Assembly (NCBI GenBank): GCA_046331245.1 | Contig: JAXLRH010000013.1 | Location: 51,037-115,036 of the forward strand | Length of the DNA stretch: 64,000 nucleotides | Source: SSF14 sp046331245 | GTDB lineage: Bacteria > Actinomycetota > Acidimicrobiia > Acidimicrobiales > Microtrichaceae | Direction: 5' to 3' | Part shown: in pieces, positions 22,283 through 30,278 of the stretch | Layout: every line of letters starts with the position of its first letter | Numbering within the stretch: the first letter of the stretch is position 1 | Notes under the pieces: generated by a model | Seen by the model: the letters and a program-made list of their open reading frames with translations, nothing else | Told to the model about the DNA's origin: nothing | The model's database searches: none | Position numbers and translations under genes: made by a program

Positions 22283-22285
22283 TGC

Positions 22286-23044
22286 TCAGGGGAGGTTGGC
22301 GAGCCAGGTGGTGACGAGGTCGGCGGTGAGGAGCGGCTGCTCCAGGTGCACCGTGTGGCCCGAGCCGCCGACGATCGCCAGCGTCGCCTGGGCGCCGATG
22401 CCGGCTGCGAGGCGCTCGGCGAGGGCCGCGAACTTGGTGTCGTCCTGCCCGGCGATGATGAGCACCGGCATCGTGAGCTCGCCGAGGCGATCCCACAGCG
22501 GCTCCTGCGTGCCGGTGCCGGCGAGGCGCAGTGACGAGGCAAGGCCCGCGGCGCTGTTGGAGCGGCGCTCGTCCTCGAAGCGTCCCTCCGGCGGGAGGCC
22601 GGCGAACAGGGGCAATGCCAGCCACTCGCCGACGAACGCGTCGACACCGATCGTCTCGACGCGGGCGGCGAGCGCGTCGTCGGCCGCACGTCGAGCGTCC
22701 CGCTCGCCGTCGTCGTCGATCCCTCCGGTCGCGCTGACGAGCACCAGCGCTCGCACCGAACGGGGATGGGCGAGCGCGACGTGCAGGGCGACGCGGCCAC
22801 CCATCGAGTAGCCGACGAGCGCTGCCGGCCGGTCCGGCTCGATCGCGTCCGCGACGAGGTCGGCCGTGGTCCAGAGGTCGGCGCGGATCGCTCCGGCGGC
22901 GCCGTGGCCGGGGAGGTCGAGCGCCGTCACCTCGTGGTCGGTTGCGAGCGCCGGTGCGAGCGGCCCCCAGCAGCGGCCGGTCTGGCCGAAGCCGTGCAGG
23001 AGCACGACCGGCATGGCGTCGTCGGGGGTGTCGGCGTCGTTCAT
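22286..23044 (-). CDS. menH: MenH-like alpha/beta hydrolase (SHCHC synthase candidate)
   Basis: A 252-residue alpha/beta hydrolase with the HGFGQTGRCW oxyanion-hole loop, the GYSMGGR nucleophile elbow (Ser about residue 98), an Asp in AGQDDTKF and the catalytic His in GGSGHTVHLEQP. The GYSMGGR elbow and the position next to menD support the MenH role, elimination of pyruvate from SEPHCHC to give SHCHC. Other small esterases share the fold, so the assignment rests partly on context. The ATG at 23044 follows TACGGT (minus strand, 23055-23060) by ten bases. It is divergent from menD with only 33 bases between start codons. Confidence 0.8.
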   Translation of the reverse strand: MNDADTPDDAMPVVLLHGFGQTGRCWGPLAPALATDHEVTALDLPGHGAAGAIRADLWTTADLVADAIEPDRPAALVGYSMGGRVALHVALAHPRSVRALVLVSATGGIDDDGERDARRAADDALAARVETIGVDAFVGEWLALPLFAGLPPEGRFEDERRSNSAAGLASSLRLAGTGTQEPLWDRLGELTMPVLIIAGQDDTKFAALAERLAAGIGAQATLAIVGGSGHTVHLEQPLLTADLVTTWLANLP

Positions 23045-23054
23045 GTGGGGCCCG

Positions 23055-23070
23055 ACCGTAGCCGTAGGCT
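23055..23070. promoter_or_regulatory. Divergent -10 elements for menH and menD
   Basis: ACCGTA (TACGGT on the minus strand, 23055-23060) precedes menH and TAGGCT (23065-23070) precedes menD. Each is 7-10 bases from its start codon, so both mRNAs would start at or near the start codon. No -35 element is obvious. Confidence 0.5.
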
Positions 23071-23077
23071 TCCCCCG

Positions 23078-24817
23078 ATGGACTCACCCGGACCCGACGC
23101 ACCGAACGAGGCGATCACGTTTTGCGCCACGCTGATCGACCAGTGGGTGCGCCTCGGCGTGCGCCATGCCGTCGTGTCGCCGGGGTCGCGGTCGACGCCG
23201 CTGGCGCTGGCGTGCGCCGGCCATCCGGGCCTGCGCACCCACGTCCACCACGACGAGCGGTCGGCGTCGTTCATGGCCCTGGGCATCGGTCTGTCCACGC
23301 GCGTGCCGGCTCTGCTCGTGACGACAAGCGGCACGGCGACCACCGAGCTCCACTCGGCCGTCGTCGAGGCGCACCAGGCCTGCGTGCCGGTGCTGGTCTG
23401 CACCGCCGATCGCCCGCCGGAGCTGCAGGGGGTGCACGCGCCGCAGACGATCCGCCAGACGGGCCTGTACGGCGACGCGGTGCGATGGTTCGTGGAGCCC
23501 GGCCCGCCGGACGTCGAACACCGACAGTCGTGGCGCTTCCTCGCCATCGACGCGTTCGCCGCGGCGATGGGCGCATCGCTCGGCCACCCGCCGGGTCCGG
23601 TCCACCTCAACCTGGCCTTCCGCGAGCCGCTGGTCGGACCGCTCGGCGAGTTGCCGGCGCCCGTCGAGGTCGAGGTGCCTGCTCCGGTGCTGTGGGGTCT
23701 CCTCGACGAGCAGCTGGGGGCGTTGCGCCGCGGGGTGGCCGGTCGGCGGGGCGTGATCGTGGCCGGCGATCGGGCGGCGCGGTCCGCCGACGATGCCGAG
23801 GCGTTGATCGCCCTCGCCGCGACGCTCGGCTGGCCGGTGCTGGCCGACCATCAGTCGGGCCTTCGGGGCCTGCACCGCGAGGTCGTCACGACATTCGACT
23901 CGCTGCTCCGCGTCGACGCCGTCGCGCAGGAGATGCGCCCGGAGTTCGTGCTGCACGTGGGCGGGCTGCTGGCCTCGCGCATCACCAACGAGTGGCTCGC
24001 ACGTTCGGCCGCGACGCACGTGGCGCTCGACCGGTGGGGGATCCACCCCGACCCCGACCGGATGCTCGACGAGCGGTTCACGGCCGACGTGGCGCTGGCC
24101 TGCCGGCAGCTCGCCGGCGGCGGCATCGAGGGTGCGGCGCCCGAGTGGGCCGAGCGCTGGTCGCATCTCGAGTACGAGGCCCGGCGCGCCGTCATCCGCA
24201 CCCGGGCCGGTGAGCCGCTGCTCGTCAACACGGCGCTGCGCAGCGTGCCGGAGGGCGGCAACCTCGTCGTCTCGTCGTCCATGCCGGTGCGCGACCTGGA
24301 GTGGTACGGCGACCGTCGCGGCGACATCGGCGTGTTCAGCAACCGTGGAGCGAACGGCATCGACGGCGTCACGTCCACGGCGGCCGGCGTGGCGCTCGGC
24401 ACCGGTGCCCCCACGATCTGCGTCATCGGCGACGTGGCGTTCCTCCACGACACCAACGGCCTACTCGGCATCGGGCGCCGCGAGCTCCCGCTCTGCATCG
24501 TCGTCATCGACAACGACGGTGGCGGCATCTTCTCGTTCCTCCCGCAGGCCGAGGCGCTGGAGCCGGAGCGGTTCGAGCAGCTGTTCGGCACCCCCCACGC
24601 CGTCGATCTCATGGGGCTGGCGCGTGCGCACGGGCTCGACACGGCGTTCGCGTTCACCCACGACGAGTTCGTCGCGATCCTGCAGAAGTGGGCCGGGCTG
24701 CCGCGGCCCCTCGTGGTGGTGATGCGGAGCGAGCGGGGACGCAACGTCGTCGAGCACCGGGCGATCAACGACGCGGTCGCGGAGGCGGTGACGGGCGGGG
24801 CGCCTACAGACGGGTGA
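23078..24817 (+). CDS. menD: SEPHCHC synthase (2-oxoglutarate decarboxylase-type)
   Basis: Thiamine diphosphate-dependent enzyme of menaquinone biosynthesis: joins 2-oxoglutarate-derived succinic semialdehyde to isochorismate. The 579-residue protein starts with the Pyr domain (VRHAVVSPGSRSTPLALA; catalytic Glu in TATTELHSAVVEAHQA) and ends with the PP domain, whose metal-binding motif is GDVAFLHDTNGLLG with a following DNDGGGIFSFLPQ. The start ATG is seven bases after TAGGCT. Its 3' end overlaps the convergent menF by 14 bases. Confidence 0.95.
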   Translation: MDSPGPDAPNEAITFCATLIDQWVRLGVRHAVVSPGSRSTPLALACAGHPGLRTHVHHDERSASFMALGIGLSTRVPALLVTTSGTATTELHSAVVEAHQACVPVLVCTADRPPELQGVHAPQTIRQTGLYGDAVRWFVEPGPPDVEHRQSWRFLAIDAFAAAMGASLGHPPGPVHLNLAFREPLVGPLGELPAPVEVEVPAPVLWGLLDEQLGALRRGVAGRRGVIVAGDRAARSADDAEALIALAATLGWPVLADHQSGLRGLHREVVTTFDSLLRVDAVAQEMRPEFVLHVGGLLASRITNEWLARSAATHVALDRWGIHPDPDRMLDERFTADVALACRQLAGGGIEGAAPEWAERWSHLEYEARRAVIRTRAGEPLLVNTALRSVPEGGNLVVSSSMPVRDLEWYGDRRGDIGVFSNRGANGIDGVTSTAAGVALGTGAPTICVIGDVAFLHDTNGLLGIGRRELPLCIVVIDNDGGGIFSFLPQAEALEPERFEQLFGTPHAVDLMGLARAHGLDTAFAFTHDEFVAILQKWAGLPRPLVVVMRSERGRNVVEHRAINDAVAEAVTGGAPTDG

Positions 24818-26045
24818 TCGAGCCGAGCGTGGCGGCGAACTTCGCGCGGGTCTCGGCGAGCTCGCTCTCGGGGTCGCTGTCGGCCACGACGCCCACCCCG
24901 GCGAACAGCCGGGCCGTCGCCCCGTCGACGGAGACGCTCCGCAGACCGACAGCCCAGGCCCCGTTGCCGGAGGCGTCGACCCATCCCACCGGGCCGGCGT
25001 AGCGGCCGCGGGTGTCGGGTTCGAGCTCCTCGATGAGCTCGAGTGCCGCCTCGCGGGGAAAGCCGCCGACCGCGGGAGTGGGGTGGAGGGAACGCACGAG
25101 CTCGAGCACCGATGCTGCCGGTTCGCTCAGGCGACCCTCCACCATGGTGGCGAGGTGCTGCACGCTCCCCGCGGCAACCACCGACGGGACCGGCTCGGCG
25201 TCCACGAAGCTCGTCCACTCGAGGAGGGTGTCGAGCACCATGTCGATGGTGATCTGGTGCTCGTCCCGATTCTTGTGCGAGTGCAGGAGCTCGGCCGCCT
25301 GGCGCCCGTCCACGTCCTGATCGCCGGTCCGCGGCGTGGTGCCCGCCATGGGGTGGGCGCGGACGACGTCGCCGAACCGCGACACCAGGAGCTCCGGCGA
25401 CGCGCCGACGAACCCGTCGACGTCGAAGCGGAACGCGTGGGGGTGGGCGTGCGCCAGGCGGTCGGCGAGGACGTGCGCGTCGAAGGGCCGGTCGGCGGTC
25501 ACCACCAGCTCGCGTGCCAGGACCACCTTGTCGAGATCACCGGCGGCGATGCGCTTGGTCGCCTCGGCTACGAGGTCGCACCAGGTGTCGGCGGCGATGA
25601 CGGAGCGGATGGTCATCTCCGACGGCGACGGGCTGACGCCACCGTCGTCCGAGGCCGAGGCCGAGTCCGGCGCCGGCTCGGGGGAGCCGGGCGACGGCGG
25701 CGACACGGTGGTGATCCAGTGGGCACCGTCGGCGGTGGACCCGCGGAGCACGGCCGGGACGACGAACGTGGCGGGCGCGGTGCGGTCGAACGGCAGCGCC
25801 GCGAAGGCCACCGGCCCCGAGCCGGGCACGTCGCCGAGCTCCGAGGTCGCGGCGATCGCCGCGAGCGCGTCGGTGACGAGGTCGAGGTGGTCGACCCAGG
25901 GGGCGGGGAGCTCGATGCGGAGCGCCTCACCCCATCCCCGCAGCTCCCGTCGCGGCGACAGGAACATGGTGGTCGGCAACGTCGTGAGCGACCGGCGGGC
26001 GTCGCTGCGTTCCGTCGTCGCCGTGAGCGTCGCAGCGTCAGTCAC
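24804..26045 (-). CDS. menF: Isochorismate synthase
   Basis: Converts chorismate to isochorismate, the first committed step to menaquinone. The 413-residue protein has the chorismate-binding fold in its C-terminal two thirds: KVVLARELVV, FRFDVDGFVGASPELLVSR, HPMAGTTPRTG, HQITIDMVLDTL, LHPTPAVGGFPREAA and GRYAGPVGWVDASGNG. A siderophore-type isochorismate synthase (EntC/DhbC) would look similar, but the men neighbours favour MenF. The GTG at 26045 overlaps the stop of menG by eight bases, indicating translational coupling. A long Ser/Pro/Glu-rich insertion near residues 130-155 looks like a linker. Confidence 0.9.
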   Translation of the reverse strand: MTDAATLTATTERSDARRSLTTLPTTMFLSPRRELRGWGEALRIELPAPWVDHLDLVTDALAAIAATSELGDVPGSGPVAFAALPFDRTAPATFVVPAVLRGSTADGAHWITTVSPPSPGSPEPAPDSASASDDGGVSPSPSEMTIRSVIAADTWCDLVAEATKRIAAGDLDKVVLARELVVTADRPFDAHVLADRLAHAHPHAFRFDVDGFVGASPELLVSRFGDVVRAHPMAGTTPRTGDQDVDGRQAAELLHSHKNRDEHQITIDMVLDTLLEWTSFVDAEPVPSVVAAGSVQHLATMVEGRLSEPAASVLELVRSLHPTPAVGGFPREAALELIEELEPDTRGRYAGPVGWVDASGNGAWAVGLRSVSVDGATARLFAGVGVVADSDPESELAETRAKFAATLGSITRL

Positions 26046-26745
26046 GGTCGCGGGTTCCCGTGAACAGCTGGCTGATGCCGACCGTGTACAGCTGACGACG
26101 GGCGTCGGAGAAGCCGCTCCGTGCCAGCGACGCCACCATCTCGGCGGGTTCGGGGAGGTACGCCACCGACTTCGGGAGGTACGCGTACGCCGACTTGTCG
26201 GAGAGCAGGCCGCCGACGAGCGGTACGACCTTGCCGAAGTAGATGCCGTGACCGAAGCGCAGGACCGGGTTGGGCGGCTGTGCCACGTCGAGCAGCGCAA
26301 TGCGACCGCCGGGACGCACCACCCGGGCGAGTTCGGCGAAGAACCCGTCGAGCTCCACGAGGTTCCGCAGCGCGAAACCGCACGTCACGCCGTCGAGGAC
26401 GCCGTCGGCGAGCGGGAGGCGCAGCACGTCGGCCTGCGCCCGCGGGAAGTTGCGGGGAGCGTTGGCCAGCATGCCGAAGCTGAGGTCGAAGCCCAACGGC
26501 ACCATGCCCTTGCGATCGAGCTCGAAGCAGAAGTCGCCGGTGCCGCAGGCGAGGTCGGCGACGACCGATCCCGGCACGAGCCCCAGCGACGAGACGGCGC
26601 GCTGGCGCCAGCCGACGTCCATGCGGAACGTCATGAGCCGGTTCACGAGGTCGTAGCGGGGGGCGATCGTGTCGAACATCGACCGGACGGCCGCGACCTT
26701 GGCATCGCCCTGCGGGAGTGAGTCGTCGATCGGGGGTGCGGTCAC
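26038..26745 (-). CDS. menG: Demethylmenaquinone methyltransferase
   Basis: Last step of menaquinone biosynthesis (UbiE/MenG family, also written ubiE). The 235-residue class I SAM-dependent methyltransferase has MFDTIAPRYDLVNRLMTF, the SAM glycine loop VADLACGTGDF, a post-II region GFDLSFGML and GGRIALLDVAQPPNP with the family-typical tail. The start GTG at 26745 lies six bases after TAGGCT (minus strand, 26752-26757), fitting leaderless translation. menF follows with an eight-base overlap. Confidence 0.93.
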   Translation of the reverse strand: MTAPPIDDSLPQGDAKVAAVRSMFDTIAPRYDLVNRLMTFRMDVGWRQRAVSSLGLVPGSVVADLACGTGDFCFELDRKGMVPLGFDLSFGMLANAPRNFPRAQADVLRLPLADGVLDGVTCGFALRNLVELDGFFAELARVVRPGGRIALLDVAQPPNPVLRFGHGIYFGKVVPLVGGLLSDKSAYAYLPKSVAYLPEPAEMVASLARSGFSDARRQLYTVGISQLFTGTRDRD

Positions 26746-26801
26746 GGCGCGAGCCTACGGGCTGCAGCGCCCGACCGGCACAGCGCCGGTACCGTGTGCG
26801 G

Positions 26802-27578
26802 ATGGACGGCCGGCCCGACATCGCCGCTGACGGGTGGCGCGCGAGCGCCGGCTGGTGGGGCACCGACGATGTGACGTCGCGCCTCGCGATGGCCGGCACG
26901 TTGGCGCTCACGTCGGGGTTCCCCGTTGCCCTGCTGGCGCTGCGGGCCCGGCTCGGCGACGGGCTGGGCTATCGGTTCCTCCTCTGGAACCTGTTCCTCG
27001 CCTGGATCCCGCTCGGGTTCGCGTTCCTCGCCGAGGTTGGCTGGCGCCGTCACTGGTCGCGGCGCCGCCTGTTGCTGCCGTTGTTCGGATGGCTGCTGTT
27101 CTTCCCCAACGCCCCCTACGTGGTCACCGACGTGGTGCACCTGCAGGGCAACCGCGTGTCGCCGCTGTGGTTCGACGCGCTGATCCTCTTCTCCACCGGG
27201 CTGGCGGGTCTGCTGGTGGGATTCGTGTCGCTGCGCATGGTGCAGCTGATCATCAGCGCGTCGTTCCAGCGGGCGTGGGGCTGGATCGTGTCGATCGGTG
27301 TGCTCGTGCTCTCGGGGTTCGGCATCTACCTCGGACGGTTCGCTCGCTACAACAGCTGGGACATCCTCACGAGCCCCCGCTCGCTGCTGTACGACGTGCG
27401 ATCGGTGGCGCTCGATCCGGTGTCGAACCGGCGCACGATCGCCATCAGCGTGGTGTTCACCGCGTTCCTCGTGGTCACCTACCTGGGCACGATCGCCCTC
27501 GGTCAGATGCGGCTCCCGTGGCGCGCCGACCCGCCCGACCGCGCGCCGGCGTCCGGCTCGTCGGGTTCGACCACCTAG
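26802..27578 (+). CDS. DUF1361-type integral membrane protein
   Basis: A 258-residue polytopic protein with about seven membrane helices. The motif FFPNAPYVVTDVVHL and the later GFGIYLGRFARYNSWD are hallmarks of the DUF1361 family, whose function is unknown. The start ATG at 26802 is six bases after TACCGT (26790-26795), supporting leaderless translation. It is divergent from menG, with the two -10 elements 32 bases apart, and converges with the MoxR gene. Confidence 0.85.
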   Translation: MDGRPDIAADGWRASAGWWGTDDVTSRLAMAGTLALTSGFPVALLALRARLGDGLGYRFLLWNLFLAWIPLGFAFLAEVGWRRHWSRRRLLLPLFGWLLFFPNAPYVVTDVVHLQGNRVSPLWFDALILFSTGLAGLLVGFVSLRMVQLIISASFQRAWGWIVSIGVLVLSGFGIYLGRFARYNSWDILTSPRSLLYDVRSVALDPVSNRRTIAISVVFTAFLVVTYLGTIALGQMRLPWRADPPDRAPASGSSGSTT

Positions 27579-27606
27579 CGCTGGGGCTGCCGAGCGCTCC
27601 GGCGCG

Positions 27607-28569
27607 TCAGCCCGTTGGTTCGGGGGTCTTGGCCAGCACGTCGTCGATGACCGACGTGGCGGTGACGCCGTCGCGCTGGGCGTCGGGTCGCACCATGATG
27701 CGGTGTTCGAGCACCTGGTGCGCGAGCTCCTGCACGTCGCGGGGCAGCACGTGGGTGCGGCCGTGCGCGACGGCCCAGGTCTTGACGGCACGCACGAAGC
27801 TCATCGCGCCGCGGACGCTGATGCCGTTGACGACCGAGTCGGTGTGGCGCGTGGCCTCGGTGAGGTCGACCACGTAGCGCAGCACGCTCGGGTCGACGTA
27901 CACGCAGTTCGCGATGGCGCAGGCCTTCGCCAGGCTCGGCGTGTCGAGGATCGGTTCGATGAGCGAGGAGCGGTCGCGGATGGCGGCCTCGTCGAGCAGG
28001 CGAACCGTGCTGTCGGGGTCCGGGTAGCCGAGGTGGAGCCGGAGGAGGAAGCGATCGAGCTGGGCGACCGGCAGCGGGAAGGTGCCCTCGTGGTCGATCG
28101 GGTTCTGGGTGGCGATCACCATGAACGGGGGGCCCACGGTGTTGGTCACGCCCTGCACAGTGACGCGTCCCTCCTCCATGACCTCGAGGAGCGCGGACTG
28201 GGTGCGGGGACTGGCGCGGTTGATCTCGTCCGCCACGATGATGCTGTTGAAGATCGGGCCCGGGTGCAGTCGGTACCGGTCGGTGCGCTCGTCGAAGAGG
28301 ACGACGCCGGTGATGTCGGACGGCTGCAGATCGGCCGTGAACTGGATGCGGCTCTGGCTGCCGTAGACGCCGCGGGCGAGGGCTCGCGCCAGGGTCGTCT
28401 TGCCGCTGCCGGTGACGTCCTCGAGGAGTAGGTGACCCTGCGAGAACAGGCACGCGACGGCGCTCTTGATCACGTCGGTCTTGCCGATGATCGCTCGTTC
28501 GATGTTGGCGACCATGCCGTCGTAGACGTGGGAGAACCACGTCGCTTCTTCCTGGGTGATCAGAGCCAT
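27607..28569 (-). CDS. MoxR-family AAA+ ATPase
   Basis: A 320-residue AAA+ ATPase of the MoxR type. Walker A is DVTGSGKTTLARALA (about residues 50-64), Walker B is IIVADEINRASPRTQSALLE, and IATQNPIDHEGTFPLPVAQLDRF contains sensor 1 and the arginine finger region. MoxR proteins act as chaperone-like ATPases, usually with a VWA-domain partner encoded next to them. Here no VWA or DUF58 gene is adjacent: the neighbours are a DUF1361 protein and a PhoD phosphatase. The start ATG at 28569 is the best N-terminus (MALITQEEATWFSHVYDGM). Confidence 0.9.
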   Translation of the reverse strand: MALITQEEATWFSHVYDGMVANIERAIIGKTDVIKSAVACLFSQGHLLLEDVTGSGKTTLARALARGVYGSQSRIQFTADLQPSDITGVVLFDERTDRYRLHPGPIFNSIIVADEINRASPRTQSALLEVMEEGRVTVQGVTNTVGPPFMVIATQNPIDHEGTFPLPVAQLDRFLLRLHLGYPDPDSTVRLLDEAAIRDRSSLIEPILDTPSLAKACAIANCVYVDPSVLRYVVDLTEATRHTDSVVNGISVRGAMSFVRAVKTWAVAHGRTHVLPRDVQELAHQVLEHRIMVRPDAQRDGVTATSVIDDVLAKTPEPTG

Positions 28570-28594
28570 GCGACAGCTTGGCAGAACGTGAGCG

Positions 28595-30163
28595 CTACAG
28601 GACCGTGACGACGGGTTGGACCACGCCCGGGGTGGCGTCGAACCGCACCGCCGGTGCGCTGGTCGCCCACGGCACGACGGGTTCGAGCTCGTGGAAGGTG
28701 ACCGACATCCCTGAGGGAGTGCACTCGGCGATGCCGAAGCCGTTGCGGCGGATCTCGCTGTAGTCGAACGCGGGGTCGGTGAAGTAGGAGCCGCCACCGG
28801 CCGCCAGCGCGTTGTCGATGATGCCGCTGGGGGAGCTGATGGACCCGCCGGTGTACTCGTACGCGACGGTGGGCGCGGCGGGGTCGTCGAAGTCGGTGCG
28901 GAGCGGTGCTGCGAAGAACGAGTGCACGTCGCCCGTGAGGAACGCGACGTCCTGCACACCGGCCGTGCCGATGTGGGAGAGGACCAGGTCGCGCTCCCAG
29001 CCGAACCCGTCCCACGAGTCGGTCCCGAGGTAGAGGCCCGCGTGCTTGGGGAGCGACGGGTCGGCGGCGCGTGCCGCCGGGGTGTCGTCGTCGCGGATGC
29101 GGATCGGCGCGATCATCACCTGGTTGCCGATGAGCTTCCACTGCACGCCGTCGGACTGCGCCTGGTCGAGCCCGTCGAGGAGCCACTGCCGTTGCGTGGT
29201 GCCGAGCATCGAGCGGCCGGCCGCCTGCAGGTCGCCGGTCATCACCTGGAGGCCGAGGATGCCGAGCACCGACGTACCGAGGTGCTCGTCGCGGTACTGA
29301 CGCGAGTCGAGGAGGAAGATCTCGCCGAGGTTGCCCCACCGCAGGGAGCGGTAGATCTGGTTGCCGTTGAACGGCCAGACCGGCATGTACTCGAACCAGG
29401 CCTGGTAGGCGGCGGCGGCGCGATCGGGCTCGGTGGTGAAGACGGTCTTGTCGTAGTCGTTCTCGATCTCGTGGTCGTCCCAGATCGGCACGAGCGGGTG
29501 CGCGGCGTGGGCGGACTGCAGGTCGGCGTCGCTGCGGTAGAGGCGGTACTTGGCGCGGTACTCGTCGAGGGTGTCGACGGTGGCCGTCGGCTCGGGGCGG
29601 ATGGGGCGGAGGATCTGGATGAGCGCCGACTCGTAGATGTAGTCGCCCAGGAAGACGACGAAGTCGAGGTCCTGCGCCGCGATGCCGCGCCAGGCGCCGT
29701 AGTAGCCGTTGGCGTACGACTGGCAGGAGCAGAACGCCACCTTGAGCGAGGCCGGGCTCGAGCCGGCGAGGGGGAGTGTGCGGGCTCGGCCCACCGTGGA
29801 GGTCTCGGCGCCGCCGGTGAACCGGTACCAGTAGTTCGTGTCGGGCGACAGCGAACCGGCCAGCACCTTGACGCAGCCGTCGGCGAGCGGGTTCACGGCT
29901 GCCGTGCCCGATTGCACGATGGTCGTGAACGCCGGTGTGGTGGCGACCTCCCAGCCGACCGAGGTGACGGTCGGCGCGTTCGCCAGGTCGACGCGAGTCC
30001 ACAGCACGGCCTCGGTGGGCGAGTGCAGACCGGACGTGACGCCCAGGGAGAACACGCCCGACGGCGTGGTGGCATCTGGCGCGCACGCCGTCGCCGTCCC
30101 GCCGAGCGCCGCCGCTCCGATGGTGCCGGCCCCGGCGCGCAGGAATCCCCGTCGATCGATCAT
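28595..30163 (-). CDS. phoD: PhoD-family phosphatase, Tat-exported
   Basis: A second PhoD-type enzyme of 522 residues. The Tat signal is MIDRRGFLRAGAGTIGAAALGG, with a Cys near residue 28 that could be lipidated. The core shows FSLGVTSGLHSPTEAVLWTRV (N-terminal beta domain), CSCQSY, FLGDYIYE, IWDDHEIENDY and LTGDVHSFFA, placing metal ligands as in the family. The ATG at 30163 follows GGAGGGGG, so it is an ordinary leadered start, unlike many neighbours. It is only distantly like the PhoD at 16166-17773 and probably has a different ester preference. MoxR starts 25 bases downstream on the same strand. Confidence 0.9.
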   Translation of the reverse strand: MIDRRGFLRAGAGTIGAAALGGTATACAPDATTPSGVFSLGVTSGLHSPTEAVLWTRVDLANAPTVTSVGWEVATTPAFTTIVQSGTAAVNPLADGCVKVLAGSLSPDTNYWYRFTGGAETSTVGRARTLPLAGSSPASLKVAFCSCQSYANGYYGAWRGIAAQDLDFVVFLGDYIYESALIQILRPIRPEPTATVDTLDEYRAKYRLYRSDADLQSAHAAHPLVPIWDDHEIENDYDKTVFTTEPDRAAAAYQAWFEYMPVWPFNGNQIYRSLRWGNLGEIFLLDSRQYRDEHLGTSVLGILGLQVMTGDLQAAGRSMLGTTQRQWLLDGLDQAQSDGVQWKLIGNQVMIAPIRIRDDDTPAARAADPSLPKHAGLYLGTDSWDGFGWERDLVLSHIGTAGVQDVAFLTGDVHSFFAAPLRTDFDDPAAPTVAYEYTGGSISSPSGIIDNALAAGGGSYFTDPAFDYSEIRRNGFGIAECTPSGMSVTFHELEPVVPWATSAPAVRFDATPGVVQPVVTVL

Positions 30164-30223
30164 GTGTCGCCCCCTCCAGACGTTGCTGGACAAAGGGTAA
30201 ACGACAGATGAACTGTCCTGCCG

Positions 30224-30278
30224 ACGCTTCGGCGAGCGCCTGCGCTGCCTTGCCTACGCTTCGGCGAGCGCCTGCGCT
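30224..30278 (-). repeat. Duplicated 3' end of the acyl-CoA synthetase gene (32-base period)
   Basis: A 23-base sequence occurs at 30224-30246 and again at 30256-30278. The second copy is the coding end (QALAEA plus the first base of the stop context) of the leftward gene; the first copy lies just beyond the stop codon. Each copy can form a small hairpin (CGCT/AGCG stem). Two similar stop-associated duplications occur elsewhere in the window. Confidence 0.85.
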
